Shown here piece by piece: positions 7,574-17,100 of a stretch of DNA of 62,641 nt. Location of the stretch: positions 1-62,641 of the forward strand of contig PIVK01000017.1 of NCBI GenBank assembly GCA_003354135.1. The letters run 5' to 3'. This DNA is from Rhodospirillales bacterium. GTDB lineage: Bacteria; Pseudomonadota; Alphaproteobacteria; Rhodospirillales; GLO-3. How positions within the stretch are numbered: the first letter of the stretch is position 1; each line of letters starts with the position of its first letter. The notes under the pieces were generated by a model. It ran no database searches. It was not told the origin of the DNA and saw only the letters and a list, made by a program, of their open reading frames with translations. Both the position numbers and the translations under genes were made by a program.

Positions 7574-8598
7574 CAGCTTACGATCCGTTGGAAAAACTCA
7601 AGATACTGCTTGATCGCCCGGGCCTCGGTGAACCCGGCTTCGTAGGTCCTGAGCCCATTGGCGGCAATGGCCGTGCGGAATTCATGATCTTCCAGGACAT
7701 GGCGGACGGCGTTGCCCAAGGCATCTGGATCGTCGATGGGGATCAGGACACCGTTCTCCATGTTGTCGATCAAAGTGCCGGGACCGATGCTGTCAGCGGC
7801 CACGACCGCTACGCCCTGGGCCCAGGCCTCCAGCACCACGTTTCCCAAGGGTTCGTGGCGGGACGGGCAGACGAACAAGTCGCAAGTGGCAAGCAGGGCC
7901 GCGGTGTCCTCCCGCCAGCCGAGAAGACGCACGCGCGGCTTGACGGCCAGTTTTTCCATCATCTGTTTCAACTCTGCCCGAAGCGGCCCCTCGCCTGCCA
8001 GCCACAAATAGGCGTCGGGGACCCGGGTCAGCGCTTTCAGCAGAACGTCGAAGGCCTTATTTTCATGCAGCCGCCCCATGGCGAGGATCAACGGCGCGCT
8101 ATCCGGCGTAAAGAACTCCTTGCGCGAAATCGGCTTTACCTGCGTCGAGCCGGCGAAGTTGGGGAGGTAGTGGGTCTTCTCTTCCGGCCAGCCCCGGTCG
8201 GTCAGGTAGCTGACGATATCCTCCGTATTGCCGATCAGATGCTCGCAGTTCCGGTAGTATTTGAGGTCGTAATACCCCCCCAGCCGCGCCACGTGGACGA
8301 AGTTGCCCTTCTTTGGGCACATGCGCGTCGCCCGGTTCATCCAGCTCATGACGATGTGGGGCTCGTAGGACTTGATCTCGCGATTGAGTGCTCTGGGGGT
8401 GCGTAAGTCGAGTCGTCCACCGAACGGCAACTCCACCACCTCGAGCCCGCCGTCTCGGAGTGCGTGAGCGCGGCGTGCATTCTCTCGAATCACCACGTGT
8501 TGATTGAGCCCGGCCCGGTGCAGCGCCAAGACCAAGCGGGTGAAGAACGCTTCGGCCCCCCCGAACTCGGCACCAGCCATGGTTTGGAGTACGCGCAT
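7573..8598 (-). CDS. Glycosyltransferase family 4, lipopolysaccharide-core type
   Basis: 341 residues with the GT-B fold pattern. The N-terminal acceptor domain has a glycine-rich GAEFGGAEAFF loop (residues 9-19). The C-terminal nucleotide-sugar domain has ILAMGRLHENKAFDVLLKAL, and the EX7E-like segment HEPLGNVVLEAWAQGVAVVAAD holds the retaining-enzyme acidic pair. Members transfer hexoses from nucleotide sugars to core oligosaccharide or related glycans at the inner face of the cytoplasmic membrane. Stop and start codons of the neighbours overlap on both sides, so it belongs to the asnB-mutY transcript. Donor and acceptor cannot be told from sequence. Confidence 0.85.
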   Translation of the reverse strand: MRVLQTMAGAEFGGAEAFFTRLVLALHRAGLNQHVVIRENARRAHALRDGGLEVVELPFGGRLDLRTPRALNREIKSYEPHIVMSWMNRATRMCPKKGNFVHVARLGGYYDLKYYRNCEHLIGNTEDIVSYLTDRGWPEEKTHYLPNFAGSTQVKPISRKEFFTPDSAPLILAMGRLHENKAFDVLLKALTRVPDAYLWLAGEGPLRAELKQMMEKLAVKPRVRLLGWREDTAALLATCDLFVCPSRHEPLGNVVLEAWAQGVAVVAADSIGPGTLIDNMENGVLIPIDDPDALGNAVRHVLEDHEFRTAIAANGLRTYEAGFTEARAIKQYLEFFQRIVS

Positions 8599-9647
8599 CA
8601 GCCGATCATCTCCTTACCCGTCAAGTCCTCGAAAGCCCTGGCCGCTTGTTCCCAGCCCCAGGCCCGTTGTTTTTCCAATGCCGCCGCGTGCTGGGTGCGC
8701 CAGGCCGTCTCGTCGGTCAGGAGGCGCACGGCGGCGTCTGCGAAGGCTTGGTCGTCGTCGGCCACGAAGCCGGTTTCACCGTCGACCACCCGTTCGGACA
8801 TGGACCCCAGGTTCTGGACGATGGCAGGCACCCCCAACGCCTGGGCCTCGCCGACGGCGAGACAGAAGGTCTCGTTGAGATCGCCGCGGTAGAGCATGAC
8901 CCGGGCCTGACGGAACTCTTCGATCAACTGGGATTTCGGGACCGGTCCTCGCAGCGTCACGCCCTTACCCTCCAGAGCGCGGGCTTTCTCCAATACCGCC
9001 TCCATGGCCGGGGCCTTGGCGTCACCGACCGAACCGTAGGTCGCGGCGCCGGTGAACAGATGGAGCTGGGCATCCGGTACCCGGAAGCAGATGTGGTTTC
9101 CCCAAAGGTCCAGCAGCCAATCCAAAGAGCGCAACGGATTGGAGGTGAAAACGGCGCGGGGCGGCGGCAGGTCCCGGGCGGGCCCGGCGGTTCGGAACAT
9201 GTCGGGGATGCCATAGGGGATTACCGCACGCCCGCCATCGGGCACCCAGTCGGGCAATGTCGTCGCCGCGTATTCGCCGATGAAGACGATCACTGGACGG
9301 CGCCGCCAGAGTTTGGAGAGATAGCGCCACTTCAACATGTAGCGGGCGGGGTTGTGGGTCCAGAAGACGCAGGCTTTGGCCTTGGGCACCAGCGGGATCA
9401 GCTTGTCGCCGCGGTTGGCGATGTAAAGGTCCGCCACTTCAGGCGTGCCATCCTTGATCGGACGCCACTCGACCCCGTTATGATCCAGCGGGGCTTCGCA
9501 CACGTTGTAGACCGTGACGTGATGCCCGCGGCGCGCCAGTTCTTCGGTGAGGAAGACCACAGAGGACTCGACGCCCCCCAAGGGGCGGACATCGGGTGTG
9601 CGCCCGTCGAAGACAATGCCGTCGTCCGCCAGCACGATGCGCGCCAT
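8598..9647 (-). CDS. Glycosyltransferase (GT4-like)
   Basis: 349 residues. The N-terminus has a PLGGVESSVVFLTEELARRGHHVTVY signature (residues about 22-47), typical of GT4 enzymes that remodel surface polysaccharides. The C-terminal half has VFTSNPLRSLDWLLDLW and a conserved acidic segment (NETFCLAVGEAQALGVPAIV) in the place of the EX7E motif. No membrane segment is evident. The gene abuts the GT2 gene upstream without a gap and overlaps the next gene by one base. It likely adds a sugar in the same glycan as its neighbours; substrate unknown. Confidence 0.82.
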   Translation of the reverse strand: MARIVLADDGIVFDGRTPDVRPLGGVESSVVFLTEELARRGHHVTVYNVCEAPLDHNGVEWRPIKDGTPEVADLYIANRGDKLIPLVPKAKACVFWTHNPARYMLKWRYLSKLWRRRPVIVFIGEYAATTLPDWVPDGGRAVIPYGIPDMFRTAGPARDLPPPRAVFTSNPLRSLDWLLDLWGNHICFRVPDAQLHLFTGAATYGSVGDAKAPAMEAVLEKARALEGKGVTLRGPVPKSQLIEEFRQARVMLYRGDLNETFCLAVGEAQALGVPAIVQNLGSMSERVVDGETGFVADDDQAFADAAVRLLTDETAWRTQHAAALEKQRAWGWEQAARAFEDLTGKEMIG

Positions 9648-10409
9648 TCAATCGTCCTCCAGCCTTGCCTTGAGATGGGACAAAAGCGGGAAAAGCCCGG
9701 CGAAAAGCGCGATCAGGAACCCGTATCCCCCTTCACGATATCCCTTGCGGAAGACATAGCATTTGATAAAGCGCGAGAATAGGCGTCTCAGGTTGTTGGC
9801 GAACGACCCAACCTTCCCTGCGTCCCGGAGGTCTCTGGCCCGGGCCGTTGAGTAGCTGTCGAGGCGGCGGATCATGTCCGAGATGTTGCTGTCCACGTAA
9901 TGCACCAGGCGGCTCTCCAGCATCGGCCCCTTCTCGCCCGACCACTGAAGTCTCGGGTGCACCCGCTGGTCGGCCCAGCGTTTGACGCCTTTCCGGAAAA
10001 GACCAGGATAGGCGGCCTTGCCGTACGATGCCCCCCAGCCCCAGCGCACCAGCCTGGTGCCGATGTAATTGTCGACCGGTATCTCGTGCCAGTCGAACGC
10101 CGTGGTGGCGATCGTGCTTAGGATCTCTTGCGCCAATGCGTCCGGAACCCGTTCGTCGGCGTCGATCTCGAAGACCCACTCGCCACGGGCGAAATCGATG
10201 CCAGCGTTGCGTCGTTGCCCTTCCTTGGCCCAGTCGTTTTCAAGGATGCGCCCGGTGTACTTGAGGGCGATGTCCTTGGAGCCGTCCGTGCACTTATCCA
10301 GAAGAACGGCGATCTCGTCGGCAAAGGATAGGGTATCCAGGCAGTCGGCCAGTTGTGCCTCTTCGTTGCGGATCGAGATCACTGCCGAGAGCTTGATCGG
10401 TGTCGTCAT
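9648..10409 (-). CDS. Glycosyltransferase family 2, WaaE/KdtX-like
   Basis: 253 residues from the ATG at 10409, which overlaps the upstream stop (ATGA). A longer frame starts at 10436 but adds only a Gly-rich tail. The GT-A domain opens with LSAVISIRNEEAQLADCLDTLSFADEIAVLLDKCTDGS and contains the metal-binding EIDADERV (DxD-type) near residue 97. The pattern matches the WaaE group of beta-glucosyltransferases of the lipopolysaccharide core. The C-terminus has a hydrophobic stretch (FLIALFAGLFPLL) that may tether the enzyme to the membrane. It sits between GT9 and GT4 genes, which supports a core-assembly role. Confidence 0.85.
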   Translation of the reverse strand: MTTPIKLSAVISIRNEEAQLADCLDTLSFADEIAVLLDKCTDGSKDIALKYTGRILENDWAKEGQRRNAGIDFARGEWVFEIDADERVPDALAQEILSTIATTAFDWHEIPVDNYIGTRLVRWGWGASYGKAAYPGLFRKGVKRWADQRVHPRLQWSGEKGPMLESRLVHYVDSNISDMIRRLDSYSTARARDLRDAGKVGSFANNLRRLFSRFIKCYVFRKGYREGGYGFLIALFAGLFPLLSHLKARLEDD

Positions 10410-11368
10410 GCGCCGGCCTCCCGTGCCCGGGCCCACAGTTTTCGGGCCGCTGTTTCCGCCGCGTCCACCGTCAGGCTGTCCATCAGGCTGTCCGATGTCT
10501 TGTGGTCGAAGTTGGGCGGGAAGATTTTTTCATAGGGAACCGTGGTCTGTGCCACCTCGGTCAGCGGCCCCCAGGGGGCGTAGGACTTGGCCGGGCTAGG
10601 GCCGAACAACCCCAACGTCGGGATTCCGGCCGCCGCCGCCAGATGCATGAGCCCGGAATCGTTTCCGACGTAGAAGCTGCAGCGTTCTAGGCAAGCGTAG
10701 GCCTCCAGCAGGTCCAGCCGGCCGATCAAGTCGATGCGGCGGTCCTCGGGGATGGTCTTAATGAGGTGCAATGCCATGGGCCGCTCGTCGTCACACCCCA
10801 AGATCGCGATCCGGCCGCCGGGCAGAATGCCATGAGGTCCCGTCAGGCGTTCGATGAGTTCGGCGAAATTTTCGGGCCGCCAGGTCTTGGCTTTCCAATT
10901 GGCGGTGGGACCGACGGCCAGCACCGGGCACCCGTCAGGGATCAGTTCCACCGCCCTTTTGCGGTGGCGTTCCCTTGTCCACAGGCACGGTGTAGGTAGG
11001 GTTTCCTCCAGGCCGAGAACCGACGCCAACTGGCGTAGCCGGTGCACGTCGTGGCGCCGCCGGCCCATGGTGTAGCTCTTCTTCGCGGGGAGCAGGTAAT
11101 ACATGGGTGAATTGCGCAGATCCACCAGCACGTCCCAGCGTTCTCTAATGGTATGCGCCCAGAGGCGCGGCCAGTGGAGGGACATCAGCATCTTGTCCAG
11201 CACGATCACGTTTTCCAATCCCGGCACGGCCTCGAACAGGTCGGCAGCCGCAGGGCCGCAGGCGACAGTGACCCGGGCGCCGGGGTTCTCTTGGATGAGA
11301 TGGTTCAACAGCCCCGTCGAAAGGATGGCGTCGCCGACCCGGGTCGCGGTGATGAACAGGATGCGCAT
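10406..11368 (-). CDS. Glycosyltransferase family 9 (heptosyltransferase-like)
   Basis: 320 residues. The N-terminus MRILFITATRVGDAILSTGLL is the GT9 start with the conserved acidic residue after the GD pair. The C-terminal nucleotide-sugar domain carries YVGNDSGLMHLAAAAGIPTLGLFGPS, the hallmark of ADP-heptose:LPS heptosyltransferases. Family members attach L-glycero-D-manno-heptose to Kdo or heptose in the inner core. This suggests the operon modifies lipopolysaccharide rather than an exopolysaccharide. It starts 58 bp after the preceding small gene and overlaps the GT2 start. Confidence 0.88.
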   Translation of the reverse strand: MRILFITATRVGDAILSTGLLNHLIQENPGARVTVACGPAAADLFEAVPGLENVIVLDKMLMSLHWPRLWAHTIRERWDVLVDLRNSPMYYLLPAKKSYTMGRRRHDVHRLRQLASVLGLEETLPTPCLWTRERHRKRAVELIPDGCPVLAVGPTANWKAKTWRPENFAELIERLTGPHGILPGGRIAILGCDDERPMALHLIKTIPEDRRIDLIGRLDLLEAYACLERCSFYVGNDSGLMHLAAAAGIPTLGLFGPSPAKSYAPWGPLTEVAQTTVPYEKIFPPNFDHKTSDSLMDSLTVDAAETAARKLWARAREAGA

Positions 11369-11426
11369 GTCAGCCTTATACGACCGCGCGGGCTTGCGGG
11401 GAAGTGGGGAGATGGGGGACGGGCGC

Positions 11427-11759
11427 CTACCCGTCGATATCCCCGCCCTCGTCCTCTTCGGCCAAATCCACCAGCGCCTCGATGGTTTCCTCGACCTCGT
11501 CGATGACGAACTGCTTGTGGGCGTCGCCGGCGGGGAGCGTCTTTACCTCGTCCAAGTAGACTTGCCAGTCCTTGAGGGTGCCGGGGCCCAAGGGACTCGG
11601 ACGTTCGCCCGTGGGTTGGAGCATGTGGATGGTGTGCTCGGCGTGGCGGATCAGGGTGTCGAGGCCGGGCTCGCTGGCCGAACGGGTGTGCAGCTTTTCG
11701 AGGTAGGCCTTCCAGGCCTCCAGGCCGTCGAACAGGTCGGGCATAGCGGTTTCGGTCAT
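11427..11759 (-). CDS. Small acidic hypothetical protein between mutY and the glycan genes
   Basis: 110 residues, rich in Asp/Glu at the C-terminus (LAEEDEGGDIDG), with no signal peptide, membrane segment or cysteine pattern. Two similar Trp-Tyr-Leu helices (LEAWKAYLEKL near 13-23 and LKDWQVYLDEV near 62-72) suggest an internal duplication of a helical unit. Its ATG overlaps the mutY stop (ATGA), so it is translationally coupled. I do not recognise the family. It may be a conserved companion of mutY in this lineage. Confidence 0.7.
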   Translation of the reverse strand: MTETAMPDLFDGLEAWKAYLEKLHTRSASEPGLDTLIRHAEHTIHMLQPTGERPSPLGPGTLKDWQVYLDEVKTLPAGDAHKQFVIDEVEETIEALVDLAEEDEGGDIDG

Positions 11760-12808
11760 TCAAGCTCTCCTTGTCGGCCCTCTTGTTCGATGGCATGGCG
11801 GGCAATCTTCTTCATCACCGTGGGCAGGGCGTAGTTCCCCAGGCCGCCGGGTGGCGACCAGGCGCCCTCGTTTGGCGGCAGATCGGTATCGGCGGCCCAG
11901 ACGTCAAGGACCAGGTGGAAATGGGTGAAGGTGTGACGTACGGTGCCGGGGAGGGCGCGCCATGGGGCCTTTATGGGGGCGGCCGCGCGGGCCTCGGCGG
12001 CGGTCCAAGGAGGCTCGCGCCAGTCGGTGGACGGGACCTCGGTCATGCCGCCGAGCAAGCCGGTCTCGGGGCGCTTTCTAAGCCAGACCGCGCCGTCGGC
12101 CCGCCTTAGCCAGAACGCGACGCCGTGACGGGTCGGTTTCTCGGTCTTCGGCGCTTTAACGGGATAGGCCCCCACCCTGTCCGCCGCGTGGGCTTGGCAG
12201 TCGGCCTGCCAGGGACAGGCTGGACAGTCGGGGGCCTTGGGGCGGCAGACGGTGGCGCCCAGGTCCATCATCGCCTGGGCGAAATCGCCGGGCCGCCCGG
12301 ATGGCACCAGGGTTTTGGCCAGGGATTCGATCTCGGCCCTGGTGTCCAGGCGCGCAAACCGGGACAGCACCCGGACGACATTGCCGTCTACGGCCGCTGC
12401 CGGTCTTTGGAAGGCGATGGCGGCGATGGCGGCAGAGGTGTAGGGGCCGATACCGGGCAGTTCCCGCAGGCCCGCGACCGTGTCCGGGAAGCGTCCCTTC
12501 CGTTCGTCCACCACCACGCGGGCACAGCGATGCAGATTGCGCGCCCGAGCGTAATAGCCGAGTCCCTGCCAGGCATGCAGCACGTCGTCGAGGTCAACCG
12601 CTGCCAGGTCGTGGGTGGTGGGCCAACGTTCGGTGAAAGCCTTGAAGTAGGGGATGACGGCCGCGACCGTGGTCTGCTGCAGCATGATCTCCGACAGCCA
12701 AACCCGGTAGGGATCCGGCGTTGCCTCTCGCCAAGGGAGGTCGCGCCGGTTGCACGCGTACCAAGCCAGCAGGCGCTCAGCCAATCTCTTGCGTTGTCGT
12801 CCGTTCAT
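11756..12808 (-). CDS. mutY: Adenine DNA glycosylase
   Basis: MutY removes adenine mispaired with 8-oxoguanine in base excision repair. The 350-residue protein shows LSEIMLQQTTVAAVIPYF, the helix-hairpin-helix LPGIGPYTSAAIAAIAF, the catalytic Asp in AAVDGNVVRVLSRF, and the 4Fe-4S loop C-X6-C-X2-C-X5-C (CRPKAPDCPACPWQADC). A C-terminal NUDIX-like domain (GLLGGMTEVP) follows. The start is the ATG at 12808 (MNGRQRKRLAERLLAWY); the open frame extends upstream to 13174, but that part lies inside the opposite dciA gene. Its ATG and the dciA ATG are 21 bp apart and divergent. Confidence 0.93.
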   Translation of the reverse strand: MNGRQRKRLAERLLAWYACNRRDLPWREATPDPYRVWLSEIMLQQTTVAAVIPYFKAFTERWPTTHDLAAVDLDDVLHAWQGLGYYARARNLHRCARVVVDERKGRFPDTVAGLRELPGIGPYTSAAIAAIAFQRPAAAVDGNVVRVLSRFARLDTRAEIESLAKTLVPSGRPGDFAQAMMDLGATVCRPKAPDCPACPWQADCQAHAADRVGAYPVKAPKTEKPTRHGVAFWLRRADGAVWLRKRPETGLLGGMTEVPSTDWREPPWTAAEARAAAPIKAPWRALPGTVRHTFTHFHLVLDVWAADTDLPPNEGAWSPPGGLGNYALPTVMKKIARHAIEQEGRQGELE

Positions 12809-12829
12809 GGGACGCGTAGCATAAGCGTC

Positions 12830-13336
12830 ATGGTGAAGACGGTAAACAGCGGGAGAGGCGGTCGGCGGGCCATGGGTTTGCGTTCGCTGGCGGAGAGCGT
12901 CGAGAGCCTCACCAAACCGGCGTTTTTCAAACGGGGTCTCGCAGACGGGGCGGTGGCGCGGGACTGGTCCAACATCGTCGGGCCGCATCTGGCTGCCCAC
13001 ACGCTGCCCGAGAAGATTTCCCATGCCGTTGCCGGTTCGGGCGGCGGAACGTTGCATCTTCGGGTCGACCACGGCGGATTCGCCGCCGAACTCCAGCACC
13101 TGGTCCCGTTGCTGATCGAACGCATCAATGGCTATTTCGGTTATGCTGCGGTGGAACGGGTGCGTATTGTCCAAGGGCCGCTGCCGCTGCGCGACGCGCC
13201 GCCGCCGCCGCCGGAGGTCCTCCCCTTGAGTGCGGACGAAGAGGCGGCGCTGGAATGTACTCTTGCTTCCGTCGAAAACCCCGACCTCAAGGCGGCCCTG
13301 GCCGCACTCGGACGCGTGCTCGCCAAAAGATCATGA
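12830..13336 (+). CDS. dciA: DUF721 family protein, DciA-like helicase loader
   Basis: 168 residues from the ATG at 12830; an alternative start is MGLRSLAESV at residue 15. The DUF721/DciA core covers about residues 18-110: GLADGAVARDWSNIVGPHLAAHTLPEKI, then a beta-rich stretch with LHLRVDHGGFAAELQHLVPLLIERIN. Single-domain DciA proteins load the replicative helicase DnaB in bacteria lacking DnaC. The C-terminus is Pro/Ala/Glu-rich and probably disordered. Its place divergent from mutY and ahead of a DsbA gene and smc resembles other Rhodospirillales genomes as I recall them. The longer frame upstream is antisense to mutY and is rejected. Confidence 0.8.
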   Translation: MVKTVNSGRGGRRAMGLRSLAESVESLTKPAFFKRGLADGAVARDWSNIVGPHLAAHTLPEKISHAVAGSGGGTLHLRVDHGGFAAELQHLVPLLIERINGYFGYAAVERVRIVQGPLPLRDAPPPPPEVLPLSADEEAALECTLASVENPDLKAALAALGRVLAKRS

Positions 13337-13445
13337 TTCGACCGCAATCCATCCCTAAATAAGGGTAAGCTCTGCGTCTCAGACTCTTCTTGTGGAGTCG
13401 CGCAGGCGATTCTATAGTCCCACATCTTGTGTCCGGGAGGGTAAA

Positions 13446-14075
13446 ATGACACGACCTATACTAGGTGTTGCGGTCTCGATGGCTTTGTTCGCGGTCGGGA
13501 TTTTGTTTGCGGCTGGTTCGGCGTCGGCCGGGGTGGCTTCGCTTGACGAGGCCTTGGGCGAGCGGGTCCTGGGCAAGTTGGACGCGCCGGTGACCATCTA
13601 CGAATATTCGTCCCTGAGCTGCCCGCATTGCGCGACGTTCCATGCCGAAACTCTGTCCAAGATTAAGAAGAATTATATTAATACCGGCAAGGTGAATCTG
13701 GTGTTGCGTGACTTCCCTCTGGGGGGGGCGGCCATGGCGGCGGCGATGATCGCGCGATGCTCTGGCGAGCAGAAATATTTCGGCTTTATCGAGATGCTAT
13801 TCCGCAGCCAGGGGCAGTGGGCGAGCGCCCAGAAGCCCATCGAGGAACTCAAGAAGATCGCGCGCTTCGGCGGCATGATGCCGGCCGATGTGGATTCCTG
13901 CCTGACAAACAAAAAGCTGTTCGAGGCACTCAAGCAGCGGATGCGGGACTACCAGATCAAGTACGACATCGAGGCCACCCCCACTTTCTTGGTCGGCAAG
14001 GTCCGGATTTCGGGGGCCTCCGGCTACGAGCACTTCAAGAAGGTCCTCGACGACGCCTTGTCCGAGGCGAAGTAG
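13446..14075 (+). CDS. DsbA-family periplasmic thiol:disulfide protein
   Basis: 209 residues with a clear signal peptide (TRPILGVAVSMALFAVGILF to ASAG, cleavage near residue 26). The thioredoxin-fold domain has the active site SLSCPHCATFH (CPHC, near residues 58-61) and the cis-Pro segment EATPTFLVGK. A GGGAGG ribosome site lies seven bases before the ATG at 13446, which settles the start over an upstream in-frame codon at 13392. CPHC is the classical DsbA motif, so it probably donates disulfides to exported proteins. No DsbB is in the window. It precedes smc by 38 bp and is likely cotranscribed with it. Confidence 0.88.
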   Translation: MTRPILGVAVSMALFAVGILFAAGSASAGVASLDEALGERVLGKLDAPVTIYEYSSLSCPHCATFHAETLSKIKKNYINTGKVNLVLRDFPLGGAAMAAAMIARCSGEQKYFGFIEMLFRSQGQWASAQKPIEELKKIARFGGMMPADVDSCLTNKKLFEALKQRMRDYQIKYDIEATPTFLVGKVRISGASGYEHFKKVLDDALSEAK

Positions 14076-14113
14076 ACGGTTTGATGTAGGGGCGACCAGG
14101 GGGGCGGTTCAAG

Positions 14114-17100
14114 GTGTTGCGGTTCAACCGGCTGCGTGTGAGCGGCTTCAAATCCTTCGTCGATCCGACCGAACTCCTGATCGAGTCCGGGCTCACTGGC
14201 GTTGTGGGTCCCAACGGTTGCGGCAAGTCGAACCTGGTCGAGGCGCTCAAATGGACCATGGGCGAGACCTCGGCCAAGCAGATGCGCGGCGGAGAGATGG
14301 ACGACGTCATCTTCGGCGGCACCGCAAACCGCCCGGCCCGCAACATCGCCGAAGTGGTGCTCAGCCTCGACAACTCGGCCCGTGTGGCGCCAGCCCAATT
14401 CAATGACTTCGACGACCTGGAGATCAGTCGGCGCATCGAGCGCGAGAAGGGTTCTCAATACAAGGTCAACGGCAAAGATGTGCGGGCGCGTGACGTGCAG
14501 CTCCTGTTTGCCGACGCCGCGACGGGGGCGCGCTCGACGGCCTTGGTGAGTCAGGGGCGCATCGGAACGGTGATCAATGCCAAGCCTGCCCAGCGGCGCA
14601 TGTTGCTGGAAGAGGCGGCGGGTATTATCGGTTTGCATTCGCGCCGCCACGAGGCGGAGCTCCGGCTGCGCGGCGCCGAGACCAACCTGGAACGGCTCGA
14701 CGATGTGCTGGCAACCCTCGACGTTCAGGTGGGGAGCCTGCGCAAACAGGCCCGTCAGGCGACCCGCTACCGTAATCTCTCCGACCATATCCGCAAGGCG
14801 GAGGCGACCCTCTACCATCTGCGCTGGACGATGGCCATCACCGACCTGGAGGAAGCCCGCGAACGGTTGCGCGAATGGGAAGCCAAGGTCAACGATCTGA
14901 CGTCGCTTGCCGGTCGAGCGTCGACCAAACAGGCGGAAGGGGCGGCGGGCCTGCCCCAACTGCGTCATATGGAGGCTGCGGCCGCGGCCGAGTTGCAGCG
15001 CTTTATCCTCGCCCGCGAGGCCCTGGAGACTGAAGAACGGCGGGTTGCCGAACAAAAGAACGAAGCCAGCCTGCGCCTGCGCCACACCGAGACCGATGCC
15101 GAGCGAGAAACCCAACTGGCGGGCGACGCCAAGGCCGCCATCGGGCGTCTGGAGGAGGAACAGGCCGCCATCGCCCAAAGCAGCGAGGGCGAACAAGCCG
15201 CCGAGGGGAAAGCCGCCCAGGACCTGGAAGAGGCGTCGGCCAACGTTCGCGACCTGGAGACCCGGGTTGCCGCCCTGACCGATCAGGTGGCGTCGGGGGA
15301 GGCCGAGCGGTCAAGTCTTGCGCGGACCTGCGGGGAGGAGAAAGACAGGGGCCGGCGCTTGGAGGCCCGGGCGGCGGAAGTGGCCGGGGAACGTGCGGGT
15401 CTGGAGCAACAGATCGAAGGTGCGGCCGAGCTAGGGGAGGCGGAAGAGGCGCTGATCCAGGCCCAAGCGGCATTGGACGATGCACGCGCCAAAGCGGAAT
15501 CTGCCGAGGCCGAGCGCGCCCGGCTCACCGACCAGGCTTCCGAAGCTGCGGATGCTTTGCGCGCGGCGCAGGCGGAATACACTCATCTCAAGGCCGAGGA
15601 GCAGGCCATCGCCAAGTTGGTCGAGACGGGCTGCTCGGAATTGTTCACGCCGCTGATTGACGCCCTGGACGTGGCGACGGGGTTTGAGGCCGGGTTGGGC
15701 GTTGCGCTGGGAGAGGACCTCTCGGCCCCGGCCGACGAACCGGCGCCGGTCCACTGGCGGACGCTGGATCCGTTCGCCGATCCGCCGCCGCTGCCGGGGG
15801 GCGTGGAACCTTTATCTGCCCACGTTAAGGGGCCGCCGGCACTAGCCCGTCGTTTGGGACAGATCGGCGTCGTCGCGGACGCGGCCCAGGGTGCCGGTCT
15901 GGCGGGCCGACTCCTTCAGGGACAGCGCTTGGTCAGCCGCGAGGGTGGCCTGTGGCGTTGGGACGGCTATACGGTTGCCGCCGGGGCGCCGACGCCGGAA
16001 GCAATCCGTCTTGAACAGCGTAACCGCCTGGCCGAAGTACGGGGACAGCTGGAGGCTGCGGAAGCCGAGGCTGCCCGGGCCGAGGCGACGGCGGCGCAGG
16101 CCCGCGGCAAGGCCAACACGGCCACCGATGCCGAACGGGAGACCCGTCAGGCGGTCCGCGGCCAAGAACGGGTCTACGCCCATGCCCGCGACACCCTGGG
16201 TGAGCTCAAGGAAAAGGCGGCCCGGCAGGGCTCGCGCCTGCAGGCGCTGATGGAAAGTATCGCCAACATCGAATCTGACTTGAACGAGAGCCGCCGTCGG
16301 GCAGCGGACGCGACCGATGCTCTGGAGGGGTTGCCCGAGACGGCACAAGTGCGCGACGAGGTGACGAGGCTGCGCGGCGAACTGGCGGAAATCAGGGCTA
16401 AACAGGTGGATTGCCAGGCCGCCTACAACATCCTGACGGGCCAGGCTGAAGTGCGTCGGCGGCGCTTTAAGGCCATTGCCGCCGAGCTTCAGTCATGGCG
16501 CGAGCGCTCCGCCGGTGCCGACGAGCACCTGCGTCAGCTGGCCGAGCGGCGCCAGACGGCGGCGGAGGAACTGGAACGCCTCGAAGGGCGTCCTGACGAG
16601 ATCGCCGCCCAGCGCGCGAAATTGGCCGGCACCATCGAATCGGCCGAGGAAGAGCGCAAAGCGGCCGCCGATCGCCTGGCCGAAGCAGAAGGTACGCTGG
16701 CCGTGGTGGAACAGGGCCTCAAGGCGGCAGAGCATGAACTCGCCCACGCCCGCGAGGAGATGGTGCGTTCCGAATCTTCCGTGGATGCGGGCAAACAGGC
16801 CTGCAGCAATATCGCAGAGCGCATTGCCGAGAAACTGGACTGCCGTCCCGACGACACGGCAGAAATCGCAGAGGTCGGGGAAGGGGCCCAACTGCCCGAC
16901 CTGGAGACAACGGAAAAACGTTTGGAAAGGTTGCTCCGTGAGCGTGAGACCATGGGGCCTGTCAACCTACGTGCCCATCAGGAGATGGAAGACCTGTCCC
17001 AACAGGTGGAAACCCTGACCCTGGAGCGCGATGACCTTATCGCGGCAATCGAGAAATTGCGTCAAGGCATCAACGAACTCAACCGTGAGGGCCGCGGGCG

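Noticed and set aside
12125-12829. N-terminal extension of the dciA frame
   Set aside because: It is antisense to mutY; the DUF721 domain begins after the ATG at 12830.
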